Origin: Morella rubra
Taxonomy: Eukaryota; Streptophyta; Magnoliopsida; Fagales; Myricaceae
DNA: 64,000 nt
Assembly (NCBI GenBank): GCA_003952965.2
Contig: CM025856.1
Coordinates: forward strand, 30,461,110-30,525,109
Direction: 5' to 3'
A program made the translations under genes and the position numbers. Shown here piece after piece: positions 24,401 to 36,828 of this stretch; the stretch's first letter is position 1, and every line of letters begins with the position of its first letter. Under the pieces are notes generated by a model. It did no database searches and was not told the DNA's origin. It was given only the letters and a program-made list of their open reading frames with translations.

Positions 24401-27400
24401 TGTAAATTACTCCAAAAATAAGGGGGGCAAAGTGTATTTAACCCGTTTTTATATAATGCAGTTCTGTGCTTCCATTGTCTGGGTTTGGAAATGGTGAAAG
24501 CTACACTTTTTGCCTGCAGTGGGCTGAGAAAAATGCTGATGCATACTCTTTCTGGTTTTCAGTGATTCTTCGCATTCAGAGGCATCACTTTGCGCAAGTA
24601 AAAGAAGCTGTTCCCGTTATTGTTAATGTTTTAAAGGCTGCTTCATTGGATATAGAAGATAGGGCTACAGAACTCGAGGATTTATTTGACAGAGCTGTAG
24701 GCATTGCCAGTTCTATACATGAAGTCTGCACAAACTTGGTCTGTGACATTCTCAAATGATGCTTTTCGTGTTTTTATTCTTCAGAGTCTTGATATGTTCT
24801 ATCAGATTGTGATGACCTTTCTGTGCAACAGGAGGGCAGATCAAATGAAAAGCTTTACGCTCTACTTGGTCTATATGTCTTGCATATCATGGTTGGCATT
24901 TCTCTTTGGAACTGAACTTGTAGTTTGTGTTTGATTGAATGCAATCATCTTTTCCTCTTTCATTTTGCTTGGAGACATTTTTTTGTTGTTGCTCTTTTTT
25001 GTATGTTGATTGTCATTTCTTATTCATTTATTTATCTAATTTTTTATATATCTTTGTGTATGGGTCTCAGACTTCACCCTAACTATGCAGGCTCTGGTTT
25101 CTGTCAGCATAAGTCATGAAAAATCAAACTGTCATCACTTGCTCTTACAATTGTCGCGCTTCGTTCCCAAGTGTAGACTATCTTATCTGGGTTTGATAAC
25201 AGGGGCTGATGTTGACAAAATGACTAGCATTGTAAGAGGGGGTAATTACTCTTTGACTACTATAATTTGCTCCTGTCTAGGATTTTAGCAGGTAGGTTTT
25301 TCCTTTCTTTCATTCATCCATTTATTGACTTATTACTTTTGGCTCTACGGGATTTACAGAAGAGGAAGATGAATATGTGTTTCACTGACGTATGTCAAAC
25401 ATGGTGCATCTCTTTCAGGTTTGTTCTTTTTTTCTTTTGTCCTTTCAGGTTCATGCTTTTTTTTTTTTTTCTAAGCCTTTCAGGTTCATGCTTGTGAGTA
25501 CAGATTTTAGTCATTTTTCTGGCATCAAGCTTTCTTTGATATTATTGCCTGTTTTCCTGACATGCATTTATGGTTATTGAGTTAGTTATTTGGGGCCATA
25601 TCTTGGATGGAGTTGCTCAGGAAGCTGAGGAGGACGTGACTGCTGTCAAGGATATACTTCGAAGTAACCAGCTGAAAAGGTGGGAAACATTAGGCATGTT
25701 AAGGCACATATTCGCTTTTCCCAATCTGCCATGGGATTTAAAGAAACAAGCTGTCAACTTCTTGCTTTCCATCACTGATGGACAAAGCTCCCCACTCTGT
25801 GATGACGAACATACTGACTTCTCATCTTACATGCCCAATATTTTTGCTGCTTTGCAGGTAGTATCTGTTATATTGCATTTAACATCATATCAACCTGCAT
25901 TTCTCTGGTAAATGACAGAATTTTGATCCCTTTCCTATCTGATGGTCAAAACTACATTTCAGGCTATTACAATGGTCATCATGTACACACCAGATACAAT
26001 GCTAAGGAAACTTGCCTATGATGCTTTTAAAAGGGTAGGGGATGTGTATCTTTTAGGGTCATGCAGTTGCAACTCTAAAAGAAATTTGGCATTCCCAAAA
26101 ACGTGTTATGTTTTGGTCCTTGACCATGTTTTATCTAAAGCTTTAGAGGAAAATACATTTGCATCGACTAATTACTTCTCATTTTGTAATTTGCACCCCA
26201 AACTATCAAACTTTTACACTTTACACCCCAGTCTAGTATCTCACAATCTTAGTAACATAGGGTGTAAAGTTGAATCCTATTGCTTGTTTGGGGTGTAATA
26301 TGTCAAATTTGATAATTTATGGTGGAAATTGTAAAATGAGTGGTAGTTAGAAGGTACGAAGAGTAATTTCCCCAAGCTTTACAATTTATCTTCTTCTTAG
26401 AACCTTATTATCCAAGAGTTTTAATACACTTCTCTGCTAGCATTCAGTAACTGCTTCACTTTCCTACTCAAAACCAGGTACTTGCTGATGTTGAGATTTC
26501 TCAGAGGTTTGACCTTTTAAAAGCTTTGATTAAAAATACCAACTCTTCCTCCATGGTAAATTTTTTTAAAGCAACTTTTTTGAGATGTAGTGTTTCACTT
26601 TTGTTTAGATCAGAAAAAAGGCCACATTGTCCGATGTATTTATAGCAACCTTTTGCAGATTGCAATTCTTATAGATCTTGTTAGAGGGGAACTGCATATG
26701 GAACGTTGCAAAAGACTATCAGCAAAAAATGATGAAGTTCAGCAAAAAGAAAGTAAAGACTGTCAAACACTGTCGTTTTGGAATGCCGGTGTCCTTGAAC
26801 TGGTGGAGTTGGTCTTGAGGCCACCAAAGGGAGGCCCTCCATCCCTTCCTGAGCATGGTGATGTGGTATTGCCCTAATGAAATTCTTAACTACTGCCTTT
26901 GTACTGTGTATAAACAAGTTTTATTTTGTTTTGTTACCATACTTTCCGCTGTTCAGTGGATTGCTAGGCATTTGGGTGTCAATTGTGGATACCTAGAAAC
27001 CGAAACGTGTATAGTAAACCATAAGTTTGTTATAAGTGAAGAAAGTTATTGCATGGCATATGTCTCACTGAAACACTGCGTACTGTCTAATTATTTCTCA
27101 ATCACTTCATACAGGTTCTGTCTGCCCTCAACCTGTACAGATTTGTGTTACTAACAGAGTCAACAGGTAATTAATTGTTTTATCCACTTATAAGCTGAGT
27201 TGGATAAAAGGTTTAAATAGCACGCTACTTTATTGCATCTATTATATCAGTAATCCTTTTATATGTGCGCTTTGTATGGTACTAGCAAAAGGAAAACATG
27301 GCTGAACACCAAAATGACAAATATCCCTATAAAGGTTACAGTAGAGTCTAGTATAAAAAATATTTTTTTGATATTTTCTATGCTTCCTAGGTATGAGAGT

Positions 27401-27725
27401 TATGCCCTTCTCAATTTTGCTTACTAGTCTTTTCTGAAAAGTATTTGGAATTTGGTTTCTAAGATCATTCTTGTACTTGTCGACTCAAATGCTCAATCGG
27501 ACAGGGGAAACCAACTACACTGAAGTACTTTCCAAGAATAAGTTACAGAAGGCATATGATGAATGGCTTCTACCTCTTAGAACGCTGTTGACAGGCGTAA
27601 TGGCAGAGAACAGGAACGATTCTGTTGAACTTGCAATTGACACGGTTTGTACCCTAAACCCGGTTGAGTTGGTTTTGTACCGATGTATTGAGCTTGTTGA
27701 GGAAAAGCTGAAACAATCCACATAA
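21446..27725 (+). CDS. ALF4: ALF4/glomulin-like aberrant lateral root formation protein, one exon frameshifted
   Basis: Fourteen exons: 21446-21535, 21962-22138, 22225-22374, 22730-22793, 24563-24738, 24832-24891, 25091-25241, 25360-25418, 25586-25857, 25963-26034, 26478-26555, 26659-26865, 27115-27166 and 27505-27725. All junctions are GT-AG and keep phase except around exon 8. Conserved stretches include EVFDVLSLELPTVVSKFAGV, LALLGLYVLHIM-type helices, LSYLGLITGADVD, VIWGHILDGVAQ, LKKQAVNFLLSITDG and NAGVLELVELVLRPPKGGPP. With one base restored the protein is about 609 aa, normal for ALF4. ALF4 is the plant relative of glomulin, which binds RBX1 and tunes SCF ubiquitin ligases; Arabidopsis mutants fail to start lateral roots. 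As written, exon 8 runs EEDEYVFH then TGA (25386-25388), while the conserved YVKHGASLS lies in another frame. An in-frame Met at 21398 could extend the N terminus by 16 residues. Introns 4 and 10 carry MITEs. Confidence 0.9.
22988..23007. repeat. Poly-G tract in ALF4 intron 4
   Basis: A run of about 18-19 G residues lies in intron 4, far from either splice site. Such tracts are slippage-prone and its true length is uncertain. Confidence 0.8.
24054..24444. mobile_element. Long-TIR Mutator-like MITE in ALF4 intron 4
   Basis: The element folds back over almost its whole 391 bp. Left end AGGTTAAATACACTTTG; the right end is the inverse of GGGTTAAATACACTTTG. Inner arms also pair, for example GACGGATTCCGTC on the left with GACGGAATCCGTC on the right. 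A perfect 9-bp duplication GTTTTTATA flanks it (24045-24053 and 24445-24453), the length expected for Mutator-type elements. It ends about 120 bp upstream of the exon 5 acceptor (24563). It has no coding capacity and contains the TTTGCACCCC motifs shared with the elements at 3.2 and 26.1 kb. Confidence 0.85.
26146..26373. mobile_element. Long-TIR MITE in ALF4 intron 10
   Basis: This 228-bp fold-back element has diverged arms (left GAGGAAAATACATTTGC, right the inverse of GGGGAAATTACTCTTCG). Internal TTTGCACCCCAAACTATCAA on the left is mirrored by TTGGGGTGTAATATGTCAAA-type sequence on the right. An 8-bp direct repeat AAGCTTTA lies on both sides (26138-26145 and 26374-26381). It lies between exons 10 and 11 and does not touch splice sites. 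Confidence 0.75.
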
Positions 27726-28590
27726 ACTGTTAGTTGTGCGTAGGCTATTACATGTTTTTGGTCCTTGGTCAATAGTAAATCCTCATCTCACTCGAATAGT
27801 GACGGGTAGAATAGGAGGTAGAGTTTCCAGGCGAAATCCCAATCTTTGAATGCTTTTCTCAAGACTGGAAGGGTTTTTGACTTTATTCCAATCCTAAAGT
27901 GGCACTCCCTGTGATTTCTTTCCCAGTTTGTTTAAAATATGGAACTGCCTTTATCATAAAATATGAGCTTTCTTCATTAATGTAGTTGCCAGTGTTTTGT
28001 TCTCTCTCTGCGATTCTTTGAGTAATCCAAAAGCATGCCCCATTTGCTACCCATAGTCGAGATATTCGTTTCCATTGCCAACTATCTCATCTATCTGTTC
28101 CTACCTTTCGAACTATTTTTATTCGTTTGTATTAAGCTAAACATAGAGAGACATTCGATGGCAATTTAGTCAAATTCCCCTGGATGGCTGGATGGCTGGA
28201 TGTCCATCTTGCTACCGAACACCGCATATTATTGTCCACCTAATCCCTGACCAAGAGAACGCTTCTGCCACGTGTTGAGGCATTGGTCTCCCCTTCCACT
28301 GGTAGGGCCACTGTGCGTCCTCCCCCTTTCAACGCTGACAGCCTCGCTGCAAAGAAATTTCTCAGGCTCTCCGCTTTCGGAACGAAATAATGTGCGCATC
28401 TCTCGGTTTAGAGGATGTCAGAAGAAACCATAAAATGTTTGACCAGCCCAATACCTATCTTGATCAAAAGTTTGAATTGCAATTCAAAACTCCTCTTAGT
28501 TAAAGATGACTCCAAAAAGATTTATAATTCCAAATAAGTAGATATTTGTTGAACGATTTATCAACTATAGTATACTTTTTTTATTTAAAA

Positions 28591-28718
28591 AAAATCGTTA
28601 TATCCTATCTACTGTATCTCAACATCCATCCCTTTTCTAAGATCCAATTTTCAAAAATCTGTAACCCTAAAACTGCAACTAAACATCCTCATAAGGGAAA
28701 CTAGTTATATCCAACCTC
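28591..28718. repeat. Direct repeat copy 1
   Basis: About 128 bp beginning AAAATCGTTATATCCTATC and including GATCCAATTTTCAAAAATC and AAACTGCAACTAAACAT. It recurs 260 bp downstream (28851-28978) in the same orientation with scattered substitutions. Noncoding. Confidence 0.8.
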
Positions 28719-28850
28719 ATATATTGACAAATGATTAACGCGCGTCTTGTTAGTCACTTGACGAAATTGATCATCACCATTACTTATCTAAGGACCAATT
28801 TAGAATTAAGCAATACCTCAAGGACTAATAATTTAATTAAAGCCTAAAAA

Positions 28851-28978
28851 AAATTCGTTATATCCTATCCACTGTATCTCAACTTTCCTTTTTTTTCAAG
28901 ATCCAATTTTCAAAAATCTTTAACCCTGAAACTGCAACTAAACATTCTCTTGACGGTACCTAATCATATCCAGCCGTC
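28851..28978. repeat. Direct repeat copy 2
   Basis: Second copy of the unit at 28591, about 85-90% alike by eye. The roughly 130 bp between the copies is unrelated AT-rich DNA. The source is either a local duplication or the two ends of a decayed element. Confidence 0.8.
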
Positions 28979-29861
28979 TCTCTCATGGCGTGCTACAACC
29001 GGTGACCTAGGTGTATTGTACCGCTGCTCCCGGCCAATAGTCAAATAAATAATGCAGTATGACAGCTTTCGACTAGACGACATTTTTCTAGTCCTACTCT
29101 TGTTTAATGACCTTTATCATCAAAAACCCATCAAGGAATCTAATTCAAACTGTTCGGTCTTCATCGCGAATGCTTCTCAAGAGGACAAACGAGTAGACGT
29201 GAGCCTATCTTCACATGTTGCCCCACGAAAGCCCGAGAATTGTCTCATTCTTTTGAAAAGCCTGTCACTCCTTGCTGACTTCGAAAAACTGTCTCTGTCA
29301 AAATTTACGCAATTAAATCTACAATAATATGGTAAAACTCACTCCCGAATAAAAACAATTCTTATCAGAAGACCACGATTAACAAACGAACCAAAAAGTG
29401 CAAGTGCTGAAGAACAAAATCGTTATTGACTTCAACTGCATTCAACAGTGGAATCCGAAAGCCTTTTTACCTACAAAGAATGACACAGCTATGTCTACAA
29501 TCCTGAAAAGAGAAGGAACAAGGGTTACCCCAAAACTTAGGGGGAAACTAAGAACCTGGCCACAACTAAGAATATTGGCAGCCTAACGGCGATGAGCGCT
29601 ACAATACTACCGTCCAAATCCCTCTATCCAGGGCTTTTCAACTTCTTTCACTTTTCAAGAAGTGGAAACTGGAACAGGTTGAATCCTACCATCTCTAAAT
29701 TCATCCAAGTGTACTATATATTATACAGTGGCATCTGCGAAGTTCTCCGTGGACATGAGCAATGTACCAGCAGATCATTCTTTTCATTTAGTAGACTGTT
29801 AGATGGTCTCACGGAACCAGCTCCTTTGGTGATGAGAAGACAATCGGTCAACGTGCACAAC

Positions 29862-32800
29862 TCAGCTAATCCCATAAAGAGTCTCAGACCCGGAATCCAC
29901 TTCAGATGGCATCATATTTAGATCAGGCAGAAAGAAGCAGCTCTCCCTTGTAGAGGCAGCTTTATCCGCCCTGCAAGGTTCTGATTGCAGGTTATCGTCA
30001 ATTGTGACATTTCGCGGCAAGCATGAAGAAATATGGTCAGGAGTAAAGGCTACTCTCTGATATGGTTCGATGAGAGCTGCTTTCTGTGATCCATCACAAG
30101 TTGCATTCAGAATCTCAAGCTGCAAAACATAGAGGTTTTTCTCAGAAGAGGCAAAAATAAACTGAAAAACAAAGATCATCAGTAGGGAGCTCGGTGTATT
30201 CATTGTACAGAGTCCATCATTACTATTCTTTGTACTTTAATGGTAGGACAAATATTTGTACCGACTGAAGACATAGCATGGACAGGATATAGACGGAAAG
30301 CCGAACAAATAGTGGATAGAGGATTAAGAACACTTAGTCACCTTCATTCGCTTCAAGGTCTCATTGCTGGCTCTCTGTTCCTTAAAAGTTGCACGTAGTG
30401 TTGCTAACTCCTGTCCAGTGAAAGCAAGTTATTAGGGGGAAAATACCATATCAATAGAGGGAGCCATATTTTTGCATGTAGAAAGTCAACAAGAAGCACC
30501 CAAGAACACACCTTTCTCAAACATATCCTTTCCTTCAACAGAGAACTCTCCTCCTCTTTAAGTTCAGCGAAGGTCTAGAAAATTTCAAATACTTCCTCAG
30601 ATCAGAACATTTTAAATCTCATTACTTCTGACAGATTGTAATAATTCATGCAACACATCGCTTTTACCTTTTTCCTTCTTGACTTTTTGGTACCGGTGGA
30701 TTCATTTGCAGCAGTGCCCTGAAAATATTCGTCAAACACTCATCAATGAATCCGTCATAAACACAATCCTAAAATATTTCCCAACATATGAGGAACCCAA
30801 AAAAGAAACCACCCTGATACGGATGCGAAAAGCACAATTTGAAGAAATCCAGTGGATGCGCTAGGGTAGGTCATATTTGGCTGAAAAAGGCAGCCATGCC
30901 GCCAGAATTCAATACAACCGAGTCCCGACTAAGGCAAAACGAGGAAAACTAGGTATCGGCCCCGAGTCCAACCCAAACTGTTAGAATAAGGGAGCCACAA
31001 ACCCATTAAATTAAAAAAAAAAATCCGGTGGTATAGGGACGTGAACTACAGTGACCCATGGTTGCAATCCGAGTCATGGGGTCTGGGCAAGCACAGAAAT
31101 GCCACACCACTGAGCGTTAGCTCAAGTGGCACCTCCTCCCCTTAGGAACACGAGGAACGAGGAGGCAAATGGCAATCAGTTGACATTATAGAGCCCGGAC
31201 CCATCAAGACCTCGAGATTCATATCCTAGACGCCTAGTCCTTGACTTTACACAGCCCTAGCATCTTTTTACAAGAAACCCACAACCCTTTCTTTTTTTTT
31301 TGGGGGGGCGGCGCCCGGGGGGGGGTGGTGGTAAAACCCATAACCCTTTGGCCAGCGGCCTTGGACACTTGCGCTTATAATCTGACAAGGTCAAAAACTT
31401 ACGTAATTTCATCGAAACTTGATCATATTACAGAAGATAAAATATATATTGATAGGTAGATAGAAAGTAGATAGAAAGAAATATGCTAACGAGGGAGAGG
31501 TGAGTGAGGACTCCAGTACAGCATCAGAGCCACGTGACAATCCTTTTATTTATTGTATCGGTCACGTGACTTGTTCACAAGTATTACCCGGTGCCGGCTT
31601 TTCTTTCGGGCCTTTTCACATTGGCCAAAGACAAACATCGTTCTCGCCCAAACTCGTAGACAACTTTCTAAAGTACAACAAATCTCCCTAATCAAGCGGC
31701 CCGGAATCATCCGATACTCCCTTACACACGGCGTGACACAGCATTTATTCCCCGAAACTGTTTTCTGCGAATCTAGACGATACCGTCTCAGCAGTAGCGC
31801 ATACAGTGTGAGAGGTATATGTAACCGCACCCAAGACTTTCCCCAATCTCGAAAAGGAGTAAGACCCATAAACTACCCGATAAACTACCAGAGAAAAGGG
31901 CGTGACAAGGAAGAGACAAAGAGATGGATGATCCACACGAAGCCAACAGTGAACCCGCGAGACATCGGATATTTTCTCAAGCAACGCAAGTCAAAAGGAG
32001 CATCAAGCAACACCACACCACCAGACCGAAGGCAGACCTATCTCTAGTGATTACCCAAAACCCAACCCCCCCGCCCCCCGGCGCGGACTATCAACCGGGC
32101 CCAGCACCCCTCGTTATACGAGGGCCCACCTTAACGCACCATGCTGCTATTGACCGAAACGCCCTCGTTCAAGATACAGAATGTTGACCTCCGGGTAGTG
32201 GTATTTTCGTCAAAGGGACAACAAGAGATCGCCTGAGGGAAGCTTCCGAGTCTTACCTTGGGCAAATTACCAATGAGCATTCTCATCCTGACAAAACTGT
32301 CTTTCCAGGATCTCTTCAACCACCAGAATCTAACAGCACTGTCGAAGGACATTTTGGTAAAATCGAAACGGAACCAGAATGACAGGTGACCCGGAAAGAG
32401 GCGAGGAGAAAACGTGAGGGGTGCTCTTTCAATCTGGCTGACCTCACGTGAGTGTAAATATCATATAATAAATAACCGGGGGGACTTTCCCTATCGATGT
32501 GCAAAATACACACCCCTCAGTTTTAACGGCCGACGATTAGTCACCGCTTGATCGGAGATCCAGTAATAACCGTTTGTAAAAGCAAAATTTGAAGCACGAT
32601 ACTGACAGATTTGCCCTCGTCAGCTTGGTGACACGCGGCAGCTCCGTCAGCTGAAGCGGGAAGATTGCACCATGGGCAAACAGAAACAACGCTTCGGAAT
32701 AACTAAAAAAAAAACTAACGCCGAGAGCACAAGGCAATAAAGGAGGGGCAAAATGGTCAAATGACCAAACAAGGTCTTCTGCGTAGGCAAAGAATGTCTC

Positions 32801-33358
32801 GTCGACGGGCGCAGTAGCCACCCTCAACCTCACCAGTCACCATCTTCGTTTTTCGCCGCTCCTTAGACGTAAATAGAAACTCTCTCCAGGGATGGTTTCG
32901 TCAAACGAATAAAGTATGACACGTAACAGATCAGGTCGCCAGCACCAAAGAAACATCGCCGAAGGCGAAGGAGTAGGAGGAGAGAGACAGACAGACAGAG
33001 AAGAGGTAGAGGGAGAAAGAACCTTGGATCTGAAGGCGACGGGAGAAAGGCTGGTGTGGAAGCTGGACTCTTCGAAGCCGTCGGCGGTGCCGGAAGGCGA
33101 AGCGCCGCCGCTCCAGGATAGAGGCGTGGTGGGGCTACATCTCGTTGAATCAGCTTCTTTCACCCTCTGAACGGCGTCGCATCTCGACGCGCTCGGCCTT
33201 GACCGTGGCAGCCTGAGCCCCCACCTGAGCGGGACCACCGCTCTAGGCCAAGACGCAGGCGAAGAAGACGCTGCTTGCGACTGTTTGAGCCGTACCAGGA
33301 GCTCCGCTACAACCGTATCGTCCGTCATCGCCGTCTTCAACCAATCGTCCCTCGCCAT
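29862..33358 (-). CDS. Plant-specific basic/coiled-coil (bZIP-like) protein
   Basis: Five exons on the minus strand: 33358-33023, 30718-30668, 30574-30512, 30410-30342 and 30119-29862, all ending in phase 0, for 258 aa. The start MARDDWLKTAMTDDTVVAEL and the serine/proline-rich SPTTPLSWSGGASPSGTADG segment are typical of a plant family that I recall as uncharacterised. Around residues 120-175 a lysine/arginine cluster (KKSRRKK) leads into a heptad-like helix (TFAELKEEESSLLKERI, then ELATLRATFKEQRASNETLK). This resembles a short basic region plus leucine zipper but lacks the canonical bZIP N-x7-R pattern, so DNA binding is only a possibility. The C terminus contains FFLPDLNMMPSE, an EAR-like DLNxxP motif known in plant transcriptional repressors. 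Intron 1 (30719-33022) is 2.3 kb and holds repeats. The donor of exon 1 (GTTCTT) is weak but gives the conserved junction. Confidence 0.8.
31105..31250. mobile_element. Possible tRNA-related SINE fragment in intron
   Basis: TTAGCTCAAGTGG resembles a Pol III A box and GAGATTCATATCC about 90 bp downstream resembles a B box. There is no tRNA cloverleaf. It lies inside intron 1 of the coiled-coil gene. The call rests on the two box-like motifs only. Confidence 0.25.
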
Positions 33359-36300
33359 CTTCGAGTGGTTTTCAATATAAAAAACTTTTTATGCCGTTGT
33401 GTATGCGCGCGTCTCTGAGGAAGAGAACTGCTGTGGTAGAGAGAAGGAGGGTGGCGGAGAGAATGGGAGAAAAGTTAAAGCAAAAGAGAGAGAGAGAGAG
33501 AGGGTGGAAGAAAGGTGGGGTATATATATGGGGGAGTGGGAGGGAGTGGTATTATGTGTGTGTGTGGTGGCGAAGGTGGAGTAGATTCCAGTTATTCGTT
33601 TTTGTTCGTCTTCGTCGTTAGGGTGGGTGTGGGTCTTTCGGTCTTACTCCTCTTTTTTTTTTTCTTTTTTCCTAATTGTTTTCCAATTTTCTTCCTGTTG
33701 TGTTTTTTAGGAAGGTGGATGTATATATGATTGGGCCCACGGCGAGATGTGGCACTGACAAGTTCCATTTTATTTCGGGTTATTTGCTTTCTAGGGCTTC
33801 GTAAACCGATTTACCGGACACCGATCCACTGCTTCTTTTGTGTGCTACTATCACCTCTCCTCTTATCTCTTTCGGCTTCGCAACCACCTTCTGTACGGTT
33901 CCAATTCTTACAGTTTCGTTCACTTTTTTTTTTCCTTAAAAATATAGATTCCGTCATTACCGCGTTTAAAATCGAAAATTCGAAAAAATCTGAACATCAA
34001 TGCCATCATGTGTTACAGGATGAAAGTGCACCTTCTTTTTCTTGTCCGCTTTATTTGACGCTCTTGCCTATTTATGATGAAACCACTAATCAACCTAAAA
34101 TGAAAATAACTTTGCTACTTTTACTAAACTAAAAATAAATTATGTCCAATTAACGACACGAACAATGAACATTAAAAAAAAATAATTGGTGTGTTTGTTT
34201 TGCAAGAAAATAATTTCGGACCAACAAAATTTTAGAACATTATTTTATATTATAGGTAAACGGAAAATCTTAAACTGGGCTTACGAAGACATATACCTAT
34301 TTTGAGGAGTACGTCATTTTCAATATATTTTCTTATGATAATATTTTATTTTTTGAATAAAATTATGGGATGATCAAATACTATCAAAATAGAACAAATA
34401 CAGCACATCAAGACTAATTATTATATTTCCATACTCTTCAGGCAATTATTATTACCATATCATACGAAAAGTTGTTCAGCAAATGATGGTGCATCGTCCG
34501 ACCCCCATCCATTTAAAAAGCAGACATATAATATAAGATCTAATTAAGCCATTACCATGTTGTAATGGTCCTCCACGACTCCTCAGAAAAACTGCTCTAG
34601 ACGTGAACCTTAAATGCGAATTGATTTTATCTTCACTCTATCTATATTTCTGTGCTTATAAATAAAATGCATATATCTTATCAAAACTCCACTTAGGGCC
34701 ATTTAGAAATTAACATGGCCTAATAATTATATCCTTCAACATAAAAAGTCGGACTTGTAAGAAAATTAAATAGAAAATATGCACAGTGAAAATTGGATCA
34801 ACATATATAATTAGTTGTATTTTTATTCGAATATATGTATATGAAAAATCTTCTAGTCTATTTTTAACTTTAAAACTGTATGGATATAATACATAAACTA
34901 TATTTATAGGTTAGGCGAGACCCTCAATTTAAATTTAACATTTCAGTATTTCTCTCATTAAAAAATAAATCAATATCTAATTAAAATTCTATAGTTATAA
35001 TTCTTATTAAAATAAACCTCTAACTATCCAATTTAATTAAAAATGTAATGTGTGCCACACTTTAGTAAATATTAAAATAATATCTCAGAGTTTCCTTTAG
35101 ATATTAGGACCGGAAAAAAAGAAAAGAAAAAAGCATTAAGCTTGTTTGGATGAGGCTTGTACCTTTGCACGTGCTTGGGATGTTTGATTGATGTCACACG
35201 CGTGAAAGGTACGGCACACAGAATGATTAGAGGCTAGCGTCCATCATAAGGCGGCCTTTCGGCGAGTGCACGGTTCGGACTGTTTGTGAAGTGATCGGAG
35301 GGCTAATACTTTTGTTTTGCGTAACCAAATGCTTTAACACGTGGGAAACTTTTATTGGAGACGATGATCCTTACCTGTACATCACTGTAGACGATGATCC
35401 TTAGTTATTTTTCCACACAAAAAAAAAAAAATTTTATGTATTTTTTCTGGGATGCGACCACTGGGGTTCTGCATTAAGAAAAAGTTGCTATTTTAAAAGC
35501 AACCAAATTTACAGCGAAACATTTAAAAATTTTAATGCTTCTATTTATTAATTTTGTTCATCAAAATTCTGTCTCTTTATATATTTTTACAAACTTCAAT
35601 TAAAACTAAAGATCAGTAAAAAAAAAAAAAAATTAAAATACCGGTACAATTCTAACTTACTTAAATATTAACAACACTATCATTTTATTTTATTTTATTT
35701 TTTTTTGCAACTGAACATTACTATCCTCCATGCCCCGAGTCAGTCGGAAGTCCACACTCCACAGAGGGAGGGCCATTTGCTGTAGCATTGAAGGGATCCG
35801 TGCCTCCAATAAACCACCGCCAGAGGATAAATTCTCTATAAGATTCAGGCCGGATGATTATATAGCCACGCTCCAAATTATCACGACGAACTACATATTG
35901 TTTTTTTTTTAGTTCCAAATAGATATAAGAACAAATTACACCGAGAATTTTTATATATATTAAAAAACCATATAAGTCAGATATTTATCATATAGAATTA
36001 AAATTAAAACTTCTAGAATATATTCTTCTAGAGAGGAGTTAATAAAAAAAAAATATTCTTCTAAAAATTAGTTATGCCAAGGGGCAAGGGTGTCATACAT
36101 TGATATTTAGTTCCCTTAAAAAGGGGCTTGATTAATTCAAGTTGAGGGATTAAGTGAAACGTAAGGCGCAATCCAACGTGCCAATTGGCAACTGGTGCCT
36201 AAAATGTCTTTTACCCCGGAACAGTAATCTTTACGCCTACGAGATCAAACCACAATTGTCAAATGCTTCCTTCGTTTACCAAAATAACTGATCACCACGT

Positions 36301-36828
36301 GCTTGTAGTTTGCGTTTTTGTCACGTGCCAATGAGACGACAGAAAAACAAAAAAGCAAAGGTAAGCCGAATCTACGTTGCTCTATTTTTCTTTAATTGTG
36401 GTAGGACGCCAGAGAATATAATTGAAACCGGAATTTACGAATCGGCCCAGCGCCAAGTTGATCCGACAACCCGACGCCGTATATCTTTAGATCATTGGGA
36501 ACGAGCAATCTCGTGCAACATTTCCTTATAATAACAGGTTGTACTATGCACGATTCTGCTAAAAGAAGCTTACAAAATTCATCAATTCCTAAAACTTTAA
36601 GATGCTGGTGGAGTTCTGGCATCCACAAACTTTAGAGTTATGCAACGGAAGCTGGCATAAAAGAATTGTGATGCCATGAATCTTATTTTATATGATAGCA
36701 TACTTATAAATACAGTAGGTGAAAGGTGAAGCCAATTTATTGGTCGAGAATGCAGCAGGTAAACACTAAAGAAATAGGACCGAACAGTATAATTATGTAC
36801 CATAATTGAGGCTACCTAGCTAGGGTTT

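Larger units (their letters stand above)
27726..29861. other. Intergenic spacer between convergent ALF4 and the coiled-coil gene
   Basis: This is the downstream region of both flanking genes, which converge here. Apart from the two direct repeats described separately and a short GGATGGCT tandem around 28184-28201, nothing is recognised. Open frames at 29.05-29.33 and 29.59-29.92 kb have no coding signature I can support. Confidence 0.5.

Noticed and set aside
31553..32047. 164-codon plus-strand frame inside intron 1 of the coiled-coil gene
   Set aside because: The opposite strand is equally open, there is no conserved motif, and it lies within an intron of a confidently modelled gene.
33731..34132. 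133-codon plus-strand frame upstream of the coiled-coil gene
   Set aside because: Hydrophobic and AT-driven composition with no motif; adjacent to a promoter region.
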